Source: Methanobacterium sp. Maddingley MBC34 (GTDB lineage: Archaea; Methanobacteriota; Methanobacteria; Methanobacteriales; Methanobacteriaceae). From it: a stretch of DNA of 64,000 nt. The stretch spans positions 1-64,000 of the forward strand of contig AMGN01000091.1 of NCBI GenBank assembly GCA_000309865.1. Direction: 5' to 3'. Every line of letters starts with the position of its first letter. Position 1 is the first letter of the stretch. This document shows, piece by piece, positions 24,232 to 35,358 of the stretch. The translations under genes were made by a program, and so were the position numbers. The notes under the pieces were generated by a model. That model saw nothing but the letters and a program-made list of their open reading frames with translations. It was not told the origin of the DNA and did not search any database.

Positions 24232-24449
24232 ATATAGAACATAAATAATCGGGCTGGTGATTGAGTAACGGAAGATGTGCAGATAATTATTTCAGCATAA
24301 AATGCATAAAAAAGAGGTTTTAAAGATTAAATGTTTGATCATGGGATAACATCATTTCAAAAACAAAAATAAGTTTTAAATTATTCTTTTTTTAATCTGA
24401 AACTATTAATTAGCTTTAATCTGAAACATTAATTAATTTTAAAAATTAA

Positions 24450-25100
24450 TCAAACCATTTCACCAGCCAGGGTTAAGATCAGAACTGTTATCAATAATAC
24501 TATAGAAGCCCCTAAAAAGCCAATGGGACCTATTCTCGTGGTAGTGGATTTTAATCTGGATGGGCTGTTATTTTCTTCAAGGGCTCTTTTCTCATCAACC
24601 AGCATCATCAAACGATTCATCTCAATGACATCATCCATGGTGATTTTCTGATTTTTATGGTCCTTTTTAGAACTAAATTCATCTAAATTGTTCCATAAAC
24701 CTCCTTTATCCTGTTGGAGAGTGTTTAAAACTTCCTCCGTGACTGGTTTCTGTGGAGAAAAACGATTCATTATAAATTCGCTTTCTGATAAGGGGGCAGT
24801 TTGCACAGTTTTAGTTTCTTCCACTTTTTTAAGCTGTTCTGGATCTGCAGATTCATCAGAAGGCTTAACCGACTTAATTAAATCTGGACTTTTAGTTGAA
24901 CTGAACTTAAAAGTGCTTTCCAATGAGGCCATGGTATCATAATAGGTCAAAAAACTTCCACATTCACATTTTTCAAAGTCTTCTGGAGTTTCGTCTCCCT
25001 GTAACTTGTAATAACCATTACATTCAGAGCAAACCAGATATCCTGTAGAATTATCCGAAAATTGAATATGGCCACGGGTTTCTTTAGGTTTTAAAACCAT
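24450..25100 (-). CDS. Zinc-ribbon protein with C-terminal membrane anchor
   Basis: A protein of 216 residues. An N-terminal zinc ribbon is formed by [10 protein letters not shown] (CxxC at 24-27) and CECG (about 45-47). A long polar, charged middle follows, then one C-terminal transmembrane helix (about 192-212), so the ribbon faces the cytoplasm as a tail-anchored-like protein. Similar zinc-ribbon plus single-helix proteins are common in Methanobacterium and have no assigned function. A decayed relative lies at 47340-47807 in this window. The start has GAAGGTGC at normal spacing. Confidence 0.7.
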   Translation of the reverse strand: MVLKPKETRGHIQFSDNSTGYLVCSECNGYYKLQGDETPEDFEKCECGSFLTYYDTMASLESTFKFSSTKSPDLIKSVKPSDESADPEQLKKVEETKTVQTAPLSESEFIMNRFSPQKPVTEEVLNTLQQDKGGLWNNLDEFSSKKDHKNQKITMDDVIEMNRLMMLVDEKRALEENNSPSRLKSTTTRIGPIGFLGASIVLLITVLILTLAGEMV

Positions 25101-25442
25101 TCAAGCACCTTCATTTTTTTATATCTTGAATACACCAGTTAAAGTCGATTAAAAATTATTGTTAAACTAATTAGCTAGTTAAAGTCAATTATTATTGGTC
25201 TTTTGGATTAATTTGAGTCTATAATCTTTTATTTAACCTTAAAATCATCCCACTTATTTATTATCTTAACTGTTATTATGTATAAACAATTTTCTTAAAT
25301 TATAGCTATATTCTTATCAGTTATATTATTTGGGTATGTCCATTCTAGATCCACCATAAACTGGGTGATGGTAAACCCCGGAAATCAAATTCAATTCATA
25401 GTATTTACATTATAAATAGGTTTAAAAGAAGAATAATTAACA
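25101..25442. promoter_or_regulatory. Divergent zinc-ribbon / mtxX spacer with TATA box
   Basis: About 340 AT-rich bases. TTATAAAT at 25410-25417 lies about 28 bases before the mtxX ATG and no ribosome site intervenes, so mtxX is probably leaderless. A minus-strand fragment near 25340-25400 looks weakly coding but has no start. Confidence 0.4.
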
Positions 25443-26138
25443 ATGAAAATCGCAGCAGGTGTGGGTGAGAATCAGGCCATAGTTCAGGCGGCTCGTAGAG
25501 TTGATTTTAAGGTTGTTTTAACGAAGTCAGAAAATGAACTACTGGACCTTTTATTAACCGGAAAAGTCAGTGCTGCAGTGAGAGGATCACTAAGTGCCTC
25601 CCATCTAATGGCAAGTCTTCGGGAGAACTATCCTGAAGTTTACCGTGCATCACTCCTGGAGTTTAAAGGACACCAGTTTCTCCTGGCTCCGGTGGGGATT
25701 GATGAAGGAGACAAACTGGAACAAAAAAAGAAAATCATTGATTATGGGGTTAAATTCCTGGAAAAGATGGGTTTAAATCCTAAAATAGCAATCATCTCTG
25801 GGGGAAGGCCTCAGGATGTGGGAAGAAGCCCTAAAATTGATGATTCCATCCGGGAAGCTGAAGAGTTAACCCGGATCACAAGGGATAAATATACGGTTAA
25901 ACATTACTTTATATTAATAGAAGATGCTGTTGCTGATGGCGCTAATCTAATACTGGCACCAGATGGTATCAGTGGAAATCTGATTTTCCGCAGTCTTGTT
26001 TTCCTGGGTTCGCTTAAAAGCCATGGGGCAGTGACCCTGGGTATTAAAGAGATATTCATTGACACTTCCCGATCCCAGAGTGAAGATGGTTACCTGCGAG
26101 CTCTTAAACTGGCAGAAAAACTGGCCAGAAACAAATAA
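25443..26138 (+). CDS. mtxX: Methanogenesis marker protein 4 (MtxX family)
   Basis: A protein of 231 residues matching the marker-4 family found essentially in all methanogens: N-terminal [52 protein letters not shown], and the C-terminal [17 protein letters not shown]. It has a phosphotransacetylase-like fold by family description, and its role was once linked to methyltransfer by name only; the function is not settled. A TATA box at leaderless distance precedes the ATG. It is followed after about 180 bp by uppS on the same strand. Confidence 0.92.
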   Translation: MKIAAGVGENQAIVQAARRVDFKVVLTKSENELLDLLLTGKVSAAVRGSLSASHLMASLRENYPEVYRASLLEFKGHQFLLAPVGIDEGDKLEQKKKIIDYGVKFLEKMGLNPKIAIISGGRPQDVGRSPKIDDSIREAEELTRITRDKYTVKHYFILIEDAVADGANLILAPDGISGNLIFRSLVFLGSLKSHGAVTLGIKEIFIDTSRSQSEDGYLRALKLAEKLARNK

Positions 26139-26321
26139 TATTTATAAATCCATATTCCAAATCACAAAATAATAAGCCCTATTGGAATTTGAAAATCCAC
26201 AAATTGATTCAATATAATATTCAATATAATAAGTTCCCTATTTGAATCAATATTAAATAAAGCTCACTATTTGAATAAAAACAATAAATCCAATTAATCA
26301 AAATAATTAAAGGAATATATA

Positions 26322-27089
26322 ATGTCAGTATTAACACCACTTTACAGGCTGTATGAATGGTACATCTCCCGAAAACTCCGACCGGAGCTCATGCCAAAAC
26401 ACGTAGCCATAATTATGGATGGAAACCGTCGTTTCTCCAAAATCCAGGGAAATCTTGATGCCATTGATGGTCACAAGAAAGGAATTGACACATTGGAACG
26501 GGTTCTGGACTGGTGTGTTGATCTGGGTATTGAAATCGTAACTGCTTATGCATTCTCCACTGAAAACTTCAAAAGACCACCCAAGGAAGTTGAGGGTTTA
26601 ATGCAACTTTTCAAGGAAAATTTCGAGGGAATAGCCCGTAACAAAAAAATACACGATAATCATGTTAGGGTAAAGGCAGTGGGTAAATTAGAACTCCTAC
26701 CTGAAGATGTGAGGGAAGCCATCCATATCGCCGAGAAATCAACTGCCAACTACAATGAAAGGTTGGTGAACATTGCCATTGGTTATGATGGGCGTATGGA
26801 AATAGTAGATGCTATAAAGAAGATAGTTAATGAAGTTCAAGAGGGAAAAATAACTCCTGATGATATTAATGAGGAACTGGTTAATGAAAACCTCTACACT
26901 GCCGGTCTGGAGGATCCGAACCTGATCATCCGAACCAGCGGTGAAGAAAGACTCAGCGGATTCTTATTATGGCAATCTTCATACTCTGAACTCTACTTCT
27001 GCGATAGTCTATGGCCACAACTCAGGAAAGTGGACTTTTTAAGGGCTTTACGTTCTTATCAACAGAGAGAAAGGCGATACGGAGTTTAA
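26322..27089 (+). CDS. uppS: cis-Prenyltransferase (undecaprenyl-diphosphate synthase type)
   Basis: Condenses isopentenyl diphosphate in cis onto an allylic primer (geranylgeranyl diphosphate in characterised archaea) to make the lipid carrier for glycan and pseudomurein assembly. The 255 residues show the catalytic motif [12 protein letters not shown] (Asp33), [12 protein letters not shown], and the C-terminal signature [19 protein letters not shown] followed by SELYF. The start has AAAGGA nearby. TatD follows closely on the same strand, its start 45 bases after this stop. Confidence 0.95.
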   Translation: MSVLTPLYRLYEWYISRKLRPELMPKHVAIIMDGNRRFSKIQGNLDAIDGHKKGIDTLERVLDWCVDLGIEIVTAYAFSTENFKRPPKEVEGLMQLFKENFEGIARNKKIHDNHVRVKAVGKLELLPEDVREAIHIAEKSTANYNERLVNIAIGYDGRMEIVDAIKKIVNEVQEGKITPDDINEELVNENLYTAGLEDPNLIIRTSGEERLSGFLLWQSSYSELYFCDSLWPQLRKVDFLRALRSYQQRERRYGV

Positions 27090-27133
27090 TTAGTTCATAT
27101 AATAAATTTTTATTATTAAGTTTAGGTGTCCAT

Positions 27134-27892
27134 ATGATTGACAGCCACTGTCACGTTGATTTTAAAGTCTACAATAAAAACAGGCAGGAAGTTATCAGCC
27201 ATGCCCAGGCGAAACTCACAGCCATTGTGAATTCAGGTGCTACATTAGGTGGGAACAGAAGAACCCTGAAACTGGCAGAGGAATATGAAAATTTTGTATA
27301 CCCTACATTGGGATTCCATCCTTCAAATGCATCTAAGTCTGATGCTAATATTATAAAACAGGTTTTAACTGAAATTCATGCGAATATTGATATTGCAGTT
27401 GCTCTTGGTGAGACTGGTCTTGATTTTAATGATTTAAAGAGCGAAGAGGATAAAAACAAACAGATAAAACTCTTTGAAACATTCCTTGAAATGGCAGCAG
27501 AATACCAGTTACCACTGGTGATACATGCCCGAGATGCCGAGGAAAAAGCCCTGGAAATGGTTAAAAAACACCCTTCCATTCCCCAAATAATATTTCACTG
27601 TTACGGTGGGGATATCAAAACTGCCCAGAATATAATTCATGAGGGATATTTCATCTCCCTTTCCACCATTGTCTGCTTTTCAGAGCATCATCAACAACTG
27701 GCTGCTGAACTTCCCTTGTCCCAGCTACTCACAGAAACTGACAGCCCCTATCTTTCACCATTTAAAGGGCAGAGGAATGAACCTGCTTTTGTGGAAGAAA
27801 CTGTTAAAACCATTGCAAAAGTCAAATCAATCTCAGCAGAAGAAGTTGCCAATGTAACTGATGCCAATGCCCGGGAGATATTTGGTTTTTAA
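27134..27892 (+). CDS. TatD family metal-dependent hydrolase
   Basis: An amidohydrolase-fold protein of 252 residues with all metal ligands: [10 protein letters not shown] at the N-terminus, GETGLDF, the His of [16 protein letters not shown], and the Asp of [10 protein letters not shown]. TatD proteins are Mg2+-dependent 3'-5' exonucleases/DNases in characterised cases. The reading frame is open from 27011, inside uppS, but the family N-terminus and an AGGTG box place the start at ATG 27134. Probably co-transcribed with uppS. Confidence 0.92.
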   Translation: MIDSHCHVDFKVYNKNRQEVISHAQAKLTAIVNSGATLGGNRRTLKLAEEYENFVYPTLGFHPSNASKSDANIIKQVLTEIHANIDIAVALGETGLDFNDLKSEEDKNKQIKLFETFLEMAAEYQLPLVIHARDAEEKALEMVKKHPSIPQIIFHCYGGDIKTAQNIIHEGYFISLSTIVCFSEHHQQLAAELPLSQLLTETDSPYLSPFKGQRNEPAFVEETVKTIAKVKSISAEEVANVTDANAREIFGF

Positions 27893-28006
27893 TGGTAGAA
27901 ATGTTTTGATAGTAAAATAATGGATTCTGATTACATTCAAAATAAAAATCTGATAACCTCAAAATAAAATAAAATAAAATATGAATTGGGTTATTGGACC
28001 TATTTG

Positions 28007-28396
28007 TTATTTTTCAAAATCTTCATTCCGTTCCTGGAAAATCTCTTTAGCTGCTGTTAAACCATTAATTGCGGCCGGAAAACCAGCATAAACAGCCATC
28101 TGGATTATGACTTCGATTATCTCACGGGGAGTGCAGCCTACATTTAAAGCACCGTGGATGTGACTTTTAAGCTCTGACTGGGCATTTCCAAGGGTGGTGA
28201 TGGAGGCAACAGTAATCAGTTCCCGTGTCTTGAGATCCAAACCTGGCCGGGAATAGATGTCCCCATAGGGGAATTCAGCAATGTAACGTGCCATATCTGG
28301 AGCCACATCATTTAAAAGCTTTTCCAGGTTCCTGTAAGAATCCGGATTCATTTTTTTCAAATTTTCCATGCCTTTCTGGTATCTATCTTCGCTCAT
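28007..28396 (-). CDS. Carboxymuconolactone decarboxylase family protein
   Basis: About 129 residues with the all-helical AhpD/CMD fold: [31 protein letters not shown] and [24 protein letters not shown] are read in pieces as the two core helices. The redox CxxC of AhpD-type peroxidase reductases is absent (only a lone Cys in NVGCTPREI), so it is closer to the gamma-carboxymuconolactone decarboxylase side; the true reaction in a methanogen is unknown. ATG at 28396 or GTG at 28402 are both possible. It is divergent from the small secreted protein gene. Confidence 0.82.
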   Translation of the reverse strand: MSEDRYQKGMENLKKMNPDSYRNLEKLLNDVAPDMARYIAEFPYGDIYSRPGLDLKTRELITVASITTLGNAQSELKSHIHGALNVGCTPREIIEVIIQMAVYAGFPAAINGLTAAKEIFQERNEDFEK

Positions 28397-28481
28397 GATC
28401 ACACTTACCTTTAGTACATTGTTTTCATAGGGTTTTAGGGTGTATTATATTTTAAAATAATTTAAGATAACCTCTTTTTAA

Positions 28482-28561
28482 AGTATACATAGGAGTATAC
28501 ATTTAATATCTACGCTTCCCTAATAATTTAGTTATAGTGTACTCATTTAGTTATAGTGTAC
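28482..28561. repeat. Two sets of direct repeats in a divergent promoter
   Basis: AGTATACAT occurs at 28482-28490 and 28494-28502; it contains the palindrome GTATAC. Further on, ATTTAGTTATAGTGTAC occurs at 28526-28542 and 28545-28561 (19-bp period). They lie 50-130 bases before the secreted-protein start and look like tandem operator or duplicated promoter elements. Confidence 0.7.
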
Positions 28562-28609
28562 CTAAAAATGACGTTAATAGATAAACCTCAAATTAAGATG
28601 GTGGTTAAT

Positions 28610-28885
28610 GTGAAGAAGTTACTCGTAAGTTTTTTAGTAGTATTGGCAGTGCTTTTAATGTTCCAGCCGGTTATAGCTGCAGAAGAGTCCAGTCTTGGTG
28701 ATGTAAAAAACAGTGCAGATCAGGCACTCCAGAACGCCAGTAAAGCAACCAATGACACAGCACAGGAAGTTCAAAAAACCCTGGATCCAATACAGGATAT
28801 TCTTAACACAATCAGCTCAATTATACAGCAAATACAGCAGATTTTCCAGGACATATCCTACATAATGGGTGGTGGCAATCAGTAA
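28610..28885 (+). CDS. Small exported helical protein
   Basis: A protein of 91 residues with a clear signal peptide ([20 protein letters not shown] then IAAEE, cleavage likely after IAA) and a mature helical part of heptad-like Gln/Asn/Ser-rich sequence ([31 protein letters not shown]) that may form a coiled coil. I know no family. The GTG at 28610, with GGTGGT four bases upstream, gives a standard signal peptide; the frame is open from 28556 but the extra residues do not fit one. Direct repeats in the promoter suggest regulation. Confidence 0.6.
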   Translation: MKKLLVSFLVVLAVLLMFQPVIAAEESSLGDVKNSADQALQNASKATNDTAQEVQKTLDPIQDILNTISSIIQQIQQIFQDISYIMGGGNQ

Positions 28886-29001
28886 GCTCTAATACTTTAA
28901 ATATTTTTTATTTTTTATATTGGAATTATTCATGGGAATTTATTTCAAAAGATTTATGCGAATTTATTTCAATATTGGAATTTATTTCAATAAACTAAAA
29001 C

Positions 29002-29670
29002 ATGGGAGGGCTTATCATAAAACCTAAAGTGACACTCAATGCAGCCATGACCCTGGATGGAAAGATCGCCACCAGAACGGGTAGTTCTGAAATTTCAGGC
29101 CCTGACGATCTTTTAAGGGTCCACAGGCTCCGGAGGGAGATGGATGCCATAATGGTGGGGATAAACACCGTCCTGGCAGACGATCCAAGGCTCACAGTAC
29201 ACAAAATCTCTGCAAACCCCAAAGATAACCCTGTGAGAATTGTGGTAGATAGTAAAGCCCGCACACCTCCAGAATACAGGATCCTCAACTTGGAAGCCCC
29301 CACCATCATCGCAGTTTCCAATGAAGCTCCCCTGGAGAAAATAATGGCTCTTGAAGCGAAGGGTAAAGCTGAAGTGGTTATTTGTGGGGATAAACAGGTT
29401 GATTTAAACTGTTTGATGGACCAACTTGGAAATAAAGGGATTAAAACATTAATGCTGGAGGGAGGTTCCACTTTGAATTATTCCATGCTCAAGGAAGGCC
29501 TGGTAAGTGAAGTAAAAGTGTGCATAGCCCCTATGATAGCTGGAGGGGCCATGTCTAAAACTCTGGTAGATGGAGATGGAGTGGATTATATGAAAGATGC
29601 CTTTCGTTTAAAGTTTAAAAAGAGTTATAATCTTGGAGAAGACCTCATTGTTGAGTATGATGTTTTATAA
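29002..29670 (+). CDS. 2,5-diamino-6-(ribosylamino)pyrimidinone 5'-phosphate reductase (archaeal RibD C-domain type)
   Basis: NADPH-dependent reduction of the ribosyl side chain to ribityl in riboflavin and hence F420/FAD synthesis; in archaea the reductase is a separate protein and acts before deamination. The 222 residues match the family: VTLNAAMTLDGKIATRTG, VGINTVLADDPRLT, PVRIVVDSKARTP, MLEGGSTLNYSML and the C-terminal IAPMIAGG. The ATG at 29002 overlaps a GGGAGG sequence and has no box upstream, so the start is slightly uncertain. Confidence 0.9.
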   Translation: MGGLIIKPKVTLNAAMTLDGKIATRTGSSEISGPDDLLRVHRLRREMDAIMVGINTVLADDPRLTVHKISANPKDNPVRIVVDSKARTPPEYRILNLEAPTIIAVSNEAPLEKIMALEAKGKAEVVICGDKQVDLNCLMDQLGNKGIKTLMLEGGSTLNYSMLKEGLVSEVKVCIAPMIAGGAMSKTLVDGDGVDYMKDAFRLKFKKSYNLGEDLIVEYDVL

Positions 29671-29843
29671 AACGATTTTAGGATTTTTATATAAATTTTT
29701 AGGGAGATTATTTGCATTATATTTTTGATTTATGAAAATCTGGTTTTTAAAAAAATTTTAAATAAAAAAATATCTAATTTCAAGGGGAAAAAAGTTTAAT
29801 TGGGGAATAATATTATCCGACGGATTTAAATACCCTCTTTTTA

Positions 29844-30509
29844 TTACAGTATACCCTTTTTCTGGAGTATGTTCAGAGGGTTATCCCTTAAAACCTTTTT
29901 AATTTCTTTTTCAGGCAGACCTGCTCCTAATGCTATTTTTTTGGCCATTTCACAGTTTACCAGGTCTCCTGGTGCATGGGTGTCAGTGTCCACCACCAGA
30001 TTGGCACCTACTTCCAGGGCCACCTGAACCACATGTCCATTACCCAGACTATGACCTCTCCTGGCACTTATCTCCAGGGCTATATCATTTTCTTTAGCTA
30101 CACGTGCTTCTTCATGGGTTATAAGGCCAGGATGTGCTAACACATCAACATCAGGGCAGTTAACCGCACTCCAATTGGTTCCTTCAATCACTGGTTCCAC
30201 CAGTGTCTCACCGTGCACCACAATTACCTCAGCTCCCATTTCTTTGGCCTTCTTGGCCAGTTTGGGGATTATTTCAGAGGGTGCATGGGTTATTTCTGCT
30301 CCAGGGACTATTTCAATGTCCCAATTAGCCCTGATGTCTAAAACTGCGTTAATCACCCGACCAACACAGTCCAAATTGGTTGCATCCACATGGTCGGTGA
30401 TTGCCACTGCCTGATGACCTAAAACACATGCTCGACGTGCTATTTCAGATGGTAGGAGTTCACCATCACTGAATATACTATGGGTATGTAAGTCGATTCG
30501 TTTTCCCAT
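29844..30509 (-). CDS. PHP-domain phosphoesterase (histidinol phosphatase family)
   Basis: A protein of 221 residues with the PHP metal motifs in order: [12 protein letters not shown] (6-16), [25 protein letters not shown], and [10 protein letters not shown] near the C-terminus. It probably hydrolyses a phosphate monoester such as histidinol phosphate or a related metabolite; the exact substrate is not clear, as methanogens have several PHP proteins. The start has an AGGAGA box. It is divergent from the pantoate kinase gene. Confidence 0.88.
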   Translation of the reverse strand: MGKRIDLHTHSIFSDGELLPSEIARRACVLGHQAVAITDHVDATNLDCVGRVINAVLDIRANWDIEIVPGAEITHAPSEIIPKLAKKAKEMGAEVIVVHGETLVEPVIEGTNWSAVNCPDVDVLAHPGLITHEEARVAKENDIALEISARRGHSLGNGHVVQVALEVGANLVVDTDTHAPGDLVNCEMAKKIALGAGLPEKEIKKVLRDNPLNILQKKGIL

Positions 30510-30746
30510 ACCTGTTTTCTCCTGGTTTTACTATATTATCTAATTACAATACAATGTAATCTTTAATACAATCATCCTTAATTTATATCCTTTATTTTTC
30601 TAAATTCCTTGTTAAAATACCTTTATTTTAGATAATTTCTAACTAGGCATCTCTATTTTGAATAAAGTTAGCAGGGATTAAATTATGGGGAATTAAATTA
30701 CCTTTATTATTTATTTATCAGAGGATATAATAAATGTGGTGATAAA

Positions 30747-31664
30747 TTGCAATCGTTAGTCTTCGCCCCCTCTCACATAACCGGTTTTTTCGAGATTATC
30801 GACCACCCTAACCCTCTAATTAAGGGATCCCGTGGAGCAGGAGTTGTTCTGGACCAGGGAGTCCTAACTACGGTGGATGTATGTGAAGGAAATGGTGAGA
30901 TCATTATTAAAACCAATGGAAAAACCAATGACCAAAACTCTCCACTGGAGAGTTCAGTAACTTATAAAAGCCTGAATTTACTTAAAAATCAGTTTTCCGA
31001 AGATATAAAATGGAATGAATTAGAAATAAGCATAGATCATCAGATCAACGTGCCTATTGAATCTGGATTTGGAGCATCTGCGGGATTTGCACTGGGCACA
31101 TCCATAGGACTTTCAAAACTCCTTAAACTACCTTTAACATTTAACCAGGCTGCTGCAATTGCCCATAATGCAGAAGTAGACCTTAAAACAGGGCTGGGTG
31201 ATGTTATGGGCTCGGTGGTTGGTGGGTTCCCAATTAGAATTGAACCCGGTGCCCCTGGATATGGAAAGGCAGATAAACTTCTTGATGGTCAGAATGACAG
31301 TAATAATGATGAGGAAGGACTATTTGTAATATCAAAAAGTTTAGGAACCATTGAAACCGCATCTATACTGACTGATCCAGATATGGCGCGTAAATTGAGC
31401 AGTATAGCCCGAGAACTGCTTCACAAATTACTCCTTAAACCCCAGGTTACACATTTCATGGATCTATCCCTTGAATTTGCCCAAAAAACAGGCCTCATTG
31501 ACCCGGAAGTAATGGAGATTGTGGATGTCCTGAAAGATGAAACCCTGGGTGCATCCATGGCCATGCTTGGAAAAACAGCATTTGCTATATCTGATACTCC
31601 TGATTCCAGTGTGGAGGGATCAATGGTTGCCAGGGTTGACCACTGTGGTTGTAGGATCGTTTAA
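30747..31664 (+). CDS. Pantoate kinase (archaeal CoA pathway)
   Basis: A GHMP-family kinase that phosphorylates pantoate; archaea make 4'-phosphopantothenate by pantoate kinase plus phosphopantothenate synthetase rather than by pantothenate kinase. The 305 residues show an N-terminal [22 protein letters not shown], the GHMP ATP loop [15 protein letters not shown], and [15 protein letters not shown]. Start is TTG at 30747, with GTGGTGAT at normal spacing. The last codons fall in the first copy of a 59-bp repeat. Confidence 0.92.
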   Translation: MQSLVFAPSHITGFFEIIDHPNPLIKGSRGAGVVLDQGVLTTVDVCEGNGEIIIKTNGKTNDQNSPLESSVTYKSLNLLKNQFSEDIKWNELEISIDHQINVPIESGFGASAGFALGTSIGLSKLLKLPLTFNQAAAIAHNAEVDLKTGLGDVMGSVVGGFPIRIEPGAPGYGKADKLLDGQNDSNNDEEGLFVISKSLGTIETASILTDPDMARKLSSIARELLHKLLLKPQVTHFMDLSLEFAQKTGLIDPEVMEIVDVLKDETLGASMAMLGKTAFAISDTPDSSVEGSMVARVDHCGCRIV

Positions 31665-31791
31665 AAAGAGAGGTTGTGTTTGTGGATCATTTAAAAAGAT
31701 AATATGGTTATAGGATTCTTTAAAAGAGAGGTTGTGTTTGTGGATCATTTAAAAAAGAGAATATGCTTATAGTATTCTTTAGAAAAGAGAT
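31653..31791. repeat. 59-bp imperfect tandem repeat, about 2.4 copies
   Basis: Units begin AGGATCGTTTAAAAAGAG (31653), AGGATTCTTTAAAAGAG (31712) and AGTATTCTTTAGAAAAGAG (31771), spaced exactly 59 bp. The first unit includes the last codons and stop of the pantoate kinase gene. Confidence 0.92.
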
Positions 31792-31842
31792 TAAGATGAG
31801 TATTTGTGTGGTTGGGTGGTTTTTTAGTAAATTTATCTTTTT

Positions 31843-32637
31843 TCAGGTCAGAACATCTTCAATGATGTAGTTGATCCCTTCTTCATCCATTCTATTGGTT
31901 AAAGTTCTGGTCATCTTACCCACTGCAAATACCATCACGTTCACGCCCCTGTTAGCAGCGGCAACAGCTGCCTGGGGTGTGGCGAATTCAAAATCTGGTT
32001 TGATATCCAGTTTATCCACCATGGATCTGGAGACAGTTCCCATGATGCCCACTCGCTGGGTGCGACCATCATATTTCTTCAGAAGTTCCTGGATACGGTT
32101 AAGATCACAGGCACGGGTACCACCCTGATTGATGGTAGGGAGTTTGATAATAACTATAAATCCAGGTTCAAGTTCGATTGTCCCACCTAAACTCACCAGG
32201 GCTACATCTTCACCCTTTTTAGCATCATGAAGTACTTCAGCATGGGCTGGAGTCTTTTCTTTACCGGCATATAATGTTCCTTCTTCCATTTTGAGCCACA
32301 CTGCTTCCCCTTCCTTCAAGTTTTCACGAGCAATGGCTGGCCACACAGATTTATAAGTATTCATGGTGTCAATTACCTGATCTGCATATTTACGGAGATC
32401 ATTAGCACCTGTTTTGACTTTTTCAATTCCACGCTTGGTGATTTTGTAACGTGCCTGACCACTGCCAGTTTCAACCCATCCTTCATCCACCAGAGTCTTC
32501 AAATTCTCTGAAACTGCCTGGACTGTGATACCCAACTGGTCAGCAATGTCCTTTTGACGTAGATGGGGCTGGCCTTTAGCAATCTCAGCCAGGATCTGAA
32601 ACTTGGTGAGTTCTCCCTTTTTCTTGAAAACTTTCAT
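31843..32637 (-). CDS. Winged-helix transcriptional regulator of archaeal type
   Basis: A protein of 264 residues. The N-terminal MarR-like winged helix (about 8-70) has the recognition segment [21 protein letters not shown] and a wing [17 protein letters not shown]. The long C-terminal domain (about 90-264) is conserved in euryarchaeal regulators of this group and contains [16 protein letters not shown] and [15 protein letters not shown]; it could bind a ligand. Targets are unknown. AAGGGG precedes the ATG. Confidence 0.82.
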   Translation of the reverse strand: MKVFKKKGELTKFQILAEIAKGQPHLRQKDIADQLGITVQAVSENLKTLVDEGWVETGSGQARYKITKRGIEKVKTGANDLRKYADQVIDTMNTYKSVWPAIARENLKEGEAVWLKMEEGTLYAGKEKTPAHAEVLHDAKKGEDVALVSLGGTIELEPGFIVIIKLPTINQGGTRACDLNRIQELLKKYDGRTQRVGIMGTVSRSMVDKLDIKPDFEFATPQAAVAAANRGVNVMVFAVGKMTRTLTNRMDEEGINYIIEDVLT

Positions 32638-32835
32638 ATGATGTACCCCTTTAAGATTTTAAACATCTATTTTAAACATCTAAGAGTTTTTAAACTATTT
32701 AATAACCTTTGTATATTATAATAACCTTGTATGTAAATTTCTTTTTTTTTAATGAATTTTATTAAACTTATTTTTCAATTGATTTTGTTCCAGTGGAGTT
32801 TTGAAGTTTTCCAAATGGAATTGGAATGATTACAC

Positions 32836-34233
32836 TCACAGGACACCAATCAGAGATTCGTTAAAGAGTTTCAGGAATTGCTCCTGTTTATCCCCCGGGA
32901 TGTAGGCACCGCAGGCCACAGAGTGACCACCACCACTGCCCCCTACCTTTGCTGCCACCTTACTTATAATGTGACCGAAATGAATCCCATCAAAGGCTAA
33001 AAGTCGTGAACAACGCAGAGAAACTTTCAAACCATCGTTTTCATCGTTAACATGGGTGAAACCAATCATTGGTTTTCTCCAATCACCGTAGCTGAGGATC
33101 ATGCCTGCTATAGTCCCGATAACTTCACTTTTTATTTCATTACCTTGGAAGTACTGCAGGTTCTTCATACTTTTAATTCGGTCCTCTTCCTGAACCCAGT
33201 TCATCTTCTGGGCCAGGTATTGGCGGTGTTCTTTACTTAACATTTCCATATCATCCAGAGCCATGCTTCTATCTCCTTTAAGGACCTTTAGAGCTATTTC
33301 TGGATTGTTATGTCGGCTGCAGGCGTTGATGGCTGTTGAAAATTCACTGGCATCGCGGAGGGGTGAGTACTCCTTTTCGTCCAGGAATTCATAGGCATCC
33401 CCTGCCACCAGACGGGGAATGTACTTAACATAACGGGGTGGTACTTCCCGGCTCATCATCCTCACCAATTCATTGAATATCCTGCCCTTCTCTTCCCTGC
33501 TTAAATCGTAAAGTGTACGCTGTTTTCTACCATTTTTAAGGGGTATGTCCAGATTTTTTAGAAACTCCATAGCTTCATTGCGATTGTTGGTGATAGGAAG
33601 TTTCACATCACCAAAGTAGGATAAAGCCACAAATAATGGTCTGGTTTGCCTTCCATAGATGGCCAGGTCATTGAATGATCCCACCATCCCTTTACGAACT
33701 CCATCGTTTAATATGCCCTCATTTATCCCTACTAACTTCCCGGATAAACTGTTCTGCATGTCTCCAACAGCACTTAAAACACCAATCCAACTTAAATCCA
33801 GAAAACCAAAAGTTTTAGCCAGAAGGTAGCACATACCTCCCCCTGAAACCTGGTATGAACCATCGATGCCGTAGTAATTGGGGTTTATCTCCAGAAAACC
33901 ATTTCCACTTGAGGATATTTTCCTTACTGGGGGGTGATGGTCCAGGATGAGAACTTTGGACCCAGAAGTGTTGAACTTATCTAAATTTTGCCCTGAACCC
34001 AGATCAGAGAATATGGTGAGTTCATTTTCTTTTTCCAGTTCGGGGATCCTGTCCAGGGTTATAAATTCTATTTCATGGTCTAGTCCCAGACGATCCAGGG
34101 TTGAGGATAGTATCGCCCCTGAGGATATGCCATCACAGTCTATGTGGCTGTATATTTTAACATCCTCTGCCTTTTTAACCATTTCATTAGCTTTAGCCAG
34201 GGATTTATCCATTTCCGTTATATTGACAGCCAT
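32836..34233 (-). CDS. Archaeal RecJ-like DHH nuclease/phosphoesterase
   Basis: A protein of 465 residues with the DHH phosphoesterase motifs: [10 protein letters not shown] (30-39), [17 protein letters not shown], and a C-terminal DHHA1 domain ending in [15 protein letters not shown]. Archaeal RecJ homologues are single-strand exonucleases, and one type (GAN) joins the MCM-GINS helicase. I cannot say which paralogue this is. It is the last gene of the minus-strand run cobA-hemD-srp19-recJ, 31 bp after srp19. The start has GGAAAGGA at good spacing. Confidence 0.88.
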   Translation of the reverse strand: MAVNITEMDKSLAKANEMVKKAEDVKIYSHIDCDGISSGAILSSTLDRLGLDHEIEFITLDRIPELEKENELTIFSDLGSGQNLDKFNTSGSKVLILDHHPPVRKISSSGNGFLEINPNYYGIDGSYQVSGGGMCYLLAKTFGFLDLSWIGVLSAVGDMQNSLSGKLVGINEGILNDGVRKGMVGSFNDLAIYGRQTRPLFVALSYFGDVKLPITNNRNEAMEFLKNLDIPLKNGRKQRTLYDLSREEKGRIFNELVRMMSREVPPRYVKYIPRLVAGDAYEFLDEKEYSPLRDASEFSTAINACSRHNNPEIALKVLKGDRSMALDDMEMLSKEHRQYLAQKMNWVQEEDRIKSMKNLQYFQGNEIKSEVIGTIAGMILSYGDWRKPMIGFTHVNDENDGLKVSLRCSRLLAFDGIHFGHIISKVAAKVGGSGGGHSVACGAYIPGDKQEQFLKLFNESLIGVL

Positions 34234-34264
34234 TTATCATTCCTTTCCTTATTCTAAAAATATT

Positions 34265-34555
34265 TTATTTATCTTTTCGGGAACCATTGATGAGATTGCT
34301 TAATTTAATGAGAACTTCCCGTTTACTCATTTTATTATCCACTATTATTCTTCCTGATCCTTCCCACCATGAAGAAGGGTAAGATTTATACTTCTCTACA
34401 GAAGGGTTTAATCTCAGTTTTTTAGCTGCTTGAGTAATTTCACGTATTTTTGGTGAGTTTACGGACTGTTTTTTTGGGATTTTTCTTCCCTCAGATTTGC
34501 TCTTTGCTGAATCAATATAAGCAGGCCAGATGATTGTTCTGTTTTCATCTTTCAT
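34265..34555 (-). CDS. srp19: Signal recognition particle 19 kDa protein
   Basis: The protein that binds helices 6 and 8 of SRP RNA and helps SRP54 assemble in archaea and eukaryotes. The 96 residues show [34 protein letters not shown] and the tail [10 protein letters not shown] typical of SRP19. ATG at 34555 is chosen: AAGGAG lies eight bases upstream, whereas GTG at 34561 is too close. It sits between hemD (20 bp) and the recJ-like gene (31 bp). Confidence 0.94.
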   Translation of the reverse strand: MKDENRTIIWPAYIDSAKSKSEGRKIPKKQSVNSPKIREITQAAKKLRLNPSVEKYKSYPSSWWEGSGRIIVDNKMSKREVLIKLSNLINGSRKDK

Positions 34556-34575
34556 GATCACAGCTCCTTTAAAAA

Positions 34576-35358
34576 TTAATGACTCATTTCTTCCTTTAAC
34601 TGCATTAACATGGCTTTTACAGTGTACTTGGAGGGGATGATTGATGTTATTCCCATTTCTTCCAGAGGTTTCTGGGTAATAGGGCCAATGGCTGCTGCCA
34701 AAACCGTTCCCTCTTTAAAAGAATTTATTAAATTTTCTTTCTTATCCCCTGCTATTTCAAAGAGATTGGTGACAGTTAAGGGGCTGGTAAAAGTCATCGC
34801 ATCCACTTTCCCCTGGATTATTTCATCCACCATTAACTGAACCCTACTGGTATCATGGGGTTTGGTGGATTTGTAGGCCTCTGCCAGATAAACAGTAGCA
34901 CCCCTATTCTTTAAACCCTCCGGGAGCACATCTCTTGCTTTAAATGTACGGGGAACCCCTACTTTCTTTTTATCCAGATTTATTCTGTGGAATTCTTCCA
35001 GAAGACCCTCGGCAGTGTAATCCTCTGGCACAACATCTGCCCTGATGCCGTAATCATTTAAAACCCGTTCTGTGCGAGGTCCAATAACCGCTACCTGGCA
35101 ACGGGGATTGAGTTTTTCCCTGAAATCTTGACAGTATTTAAAAAGTGATTCCAGTGATGCAGGCGAAGTGAATATTATCCAGTCCAGTTCACCAGCCCGC
35201 TGGCAGAGATCCATCAAAGAATCACTGGCAAAAGCCGCCAGTTCAAGTGTGGGAACCACTAAAGGAATTCCACCATGTTCCTGAACTATATCCACTGCAG
35301 CCTGGGACCTTTCCCGGGGCCGGGTTATTCCAATAACTTTACCTTCAAATCCATTCAT
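34576..35358 (-). CDS. hemD: Uroporphyrinogen-III synthase
   Basis: Cyclises and inverts ring D of hydroxymethylbilane to give uroporphyrinogen III, the branch precursor of cobamides, coenzyme F430 and sirohaem. The 260 residues have the two-lobed HemD pattern: [42 protein letters not shown], and the second lobe [16 protein letters not shown] with [16 protein letters not shown]. It follows cobA on the same strand, separated by a tandem-repeat spacer of 86 bp. GAGGATCC precedes the ATG. Confidence 0.94.
   Translation of the reverse strand: MNGFEGKVIGITRPRERSQAAVDIVQEHGGIPLVVPTLELAAFASDSLMDLCQRAGELDWIIFTSPASLESLFKYCQDFREKLNPRCQVAVIGPRTERVLNDYGIRADVVPEDYTAEGLLEEFHRINLDKKKVGVPRTFKARDVLPEGLKNRGATVYLAEAYKSTKPHDTSRVQLMVDEIIQGKVDAMTFTSPLTVTNLFEIAGDKKENLINSFKEGTVLAAAIGPITQKPLEEMGITSIIPSKYTVKAMLMQLKEEMSH

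Noticed and set aside
25340..25400. Minus-strand frame reading GVYHHPVYGGSRMDIPK
   Set aside because: Looks slightly coding but is under 30 codons, has no start codon or ribosome site, and lies in a promoter region.
26139..26321. ATATTCAATATAATA-type repeats before uppS
   Set aside because: Low-complexity AT sequence without a fixed period.
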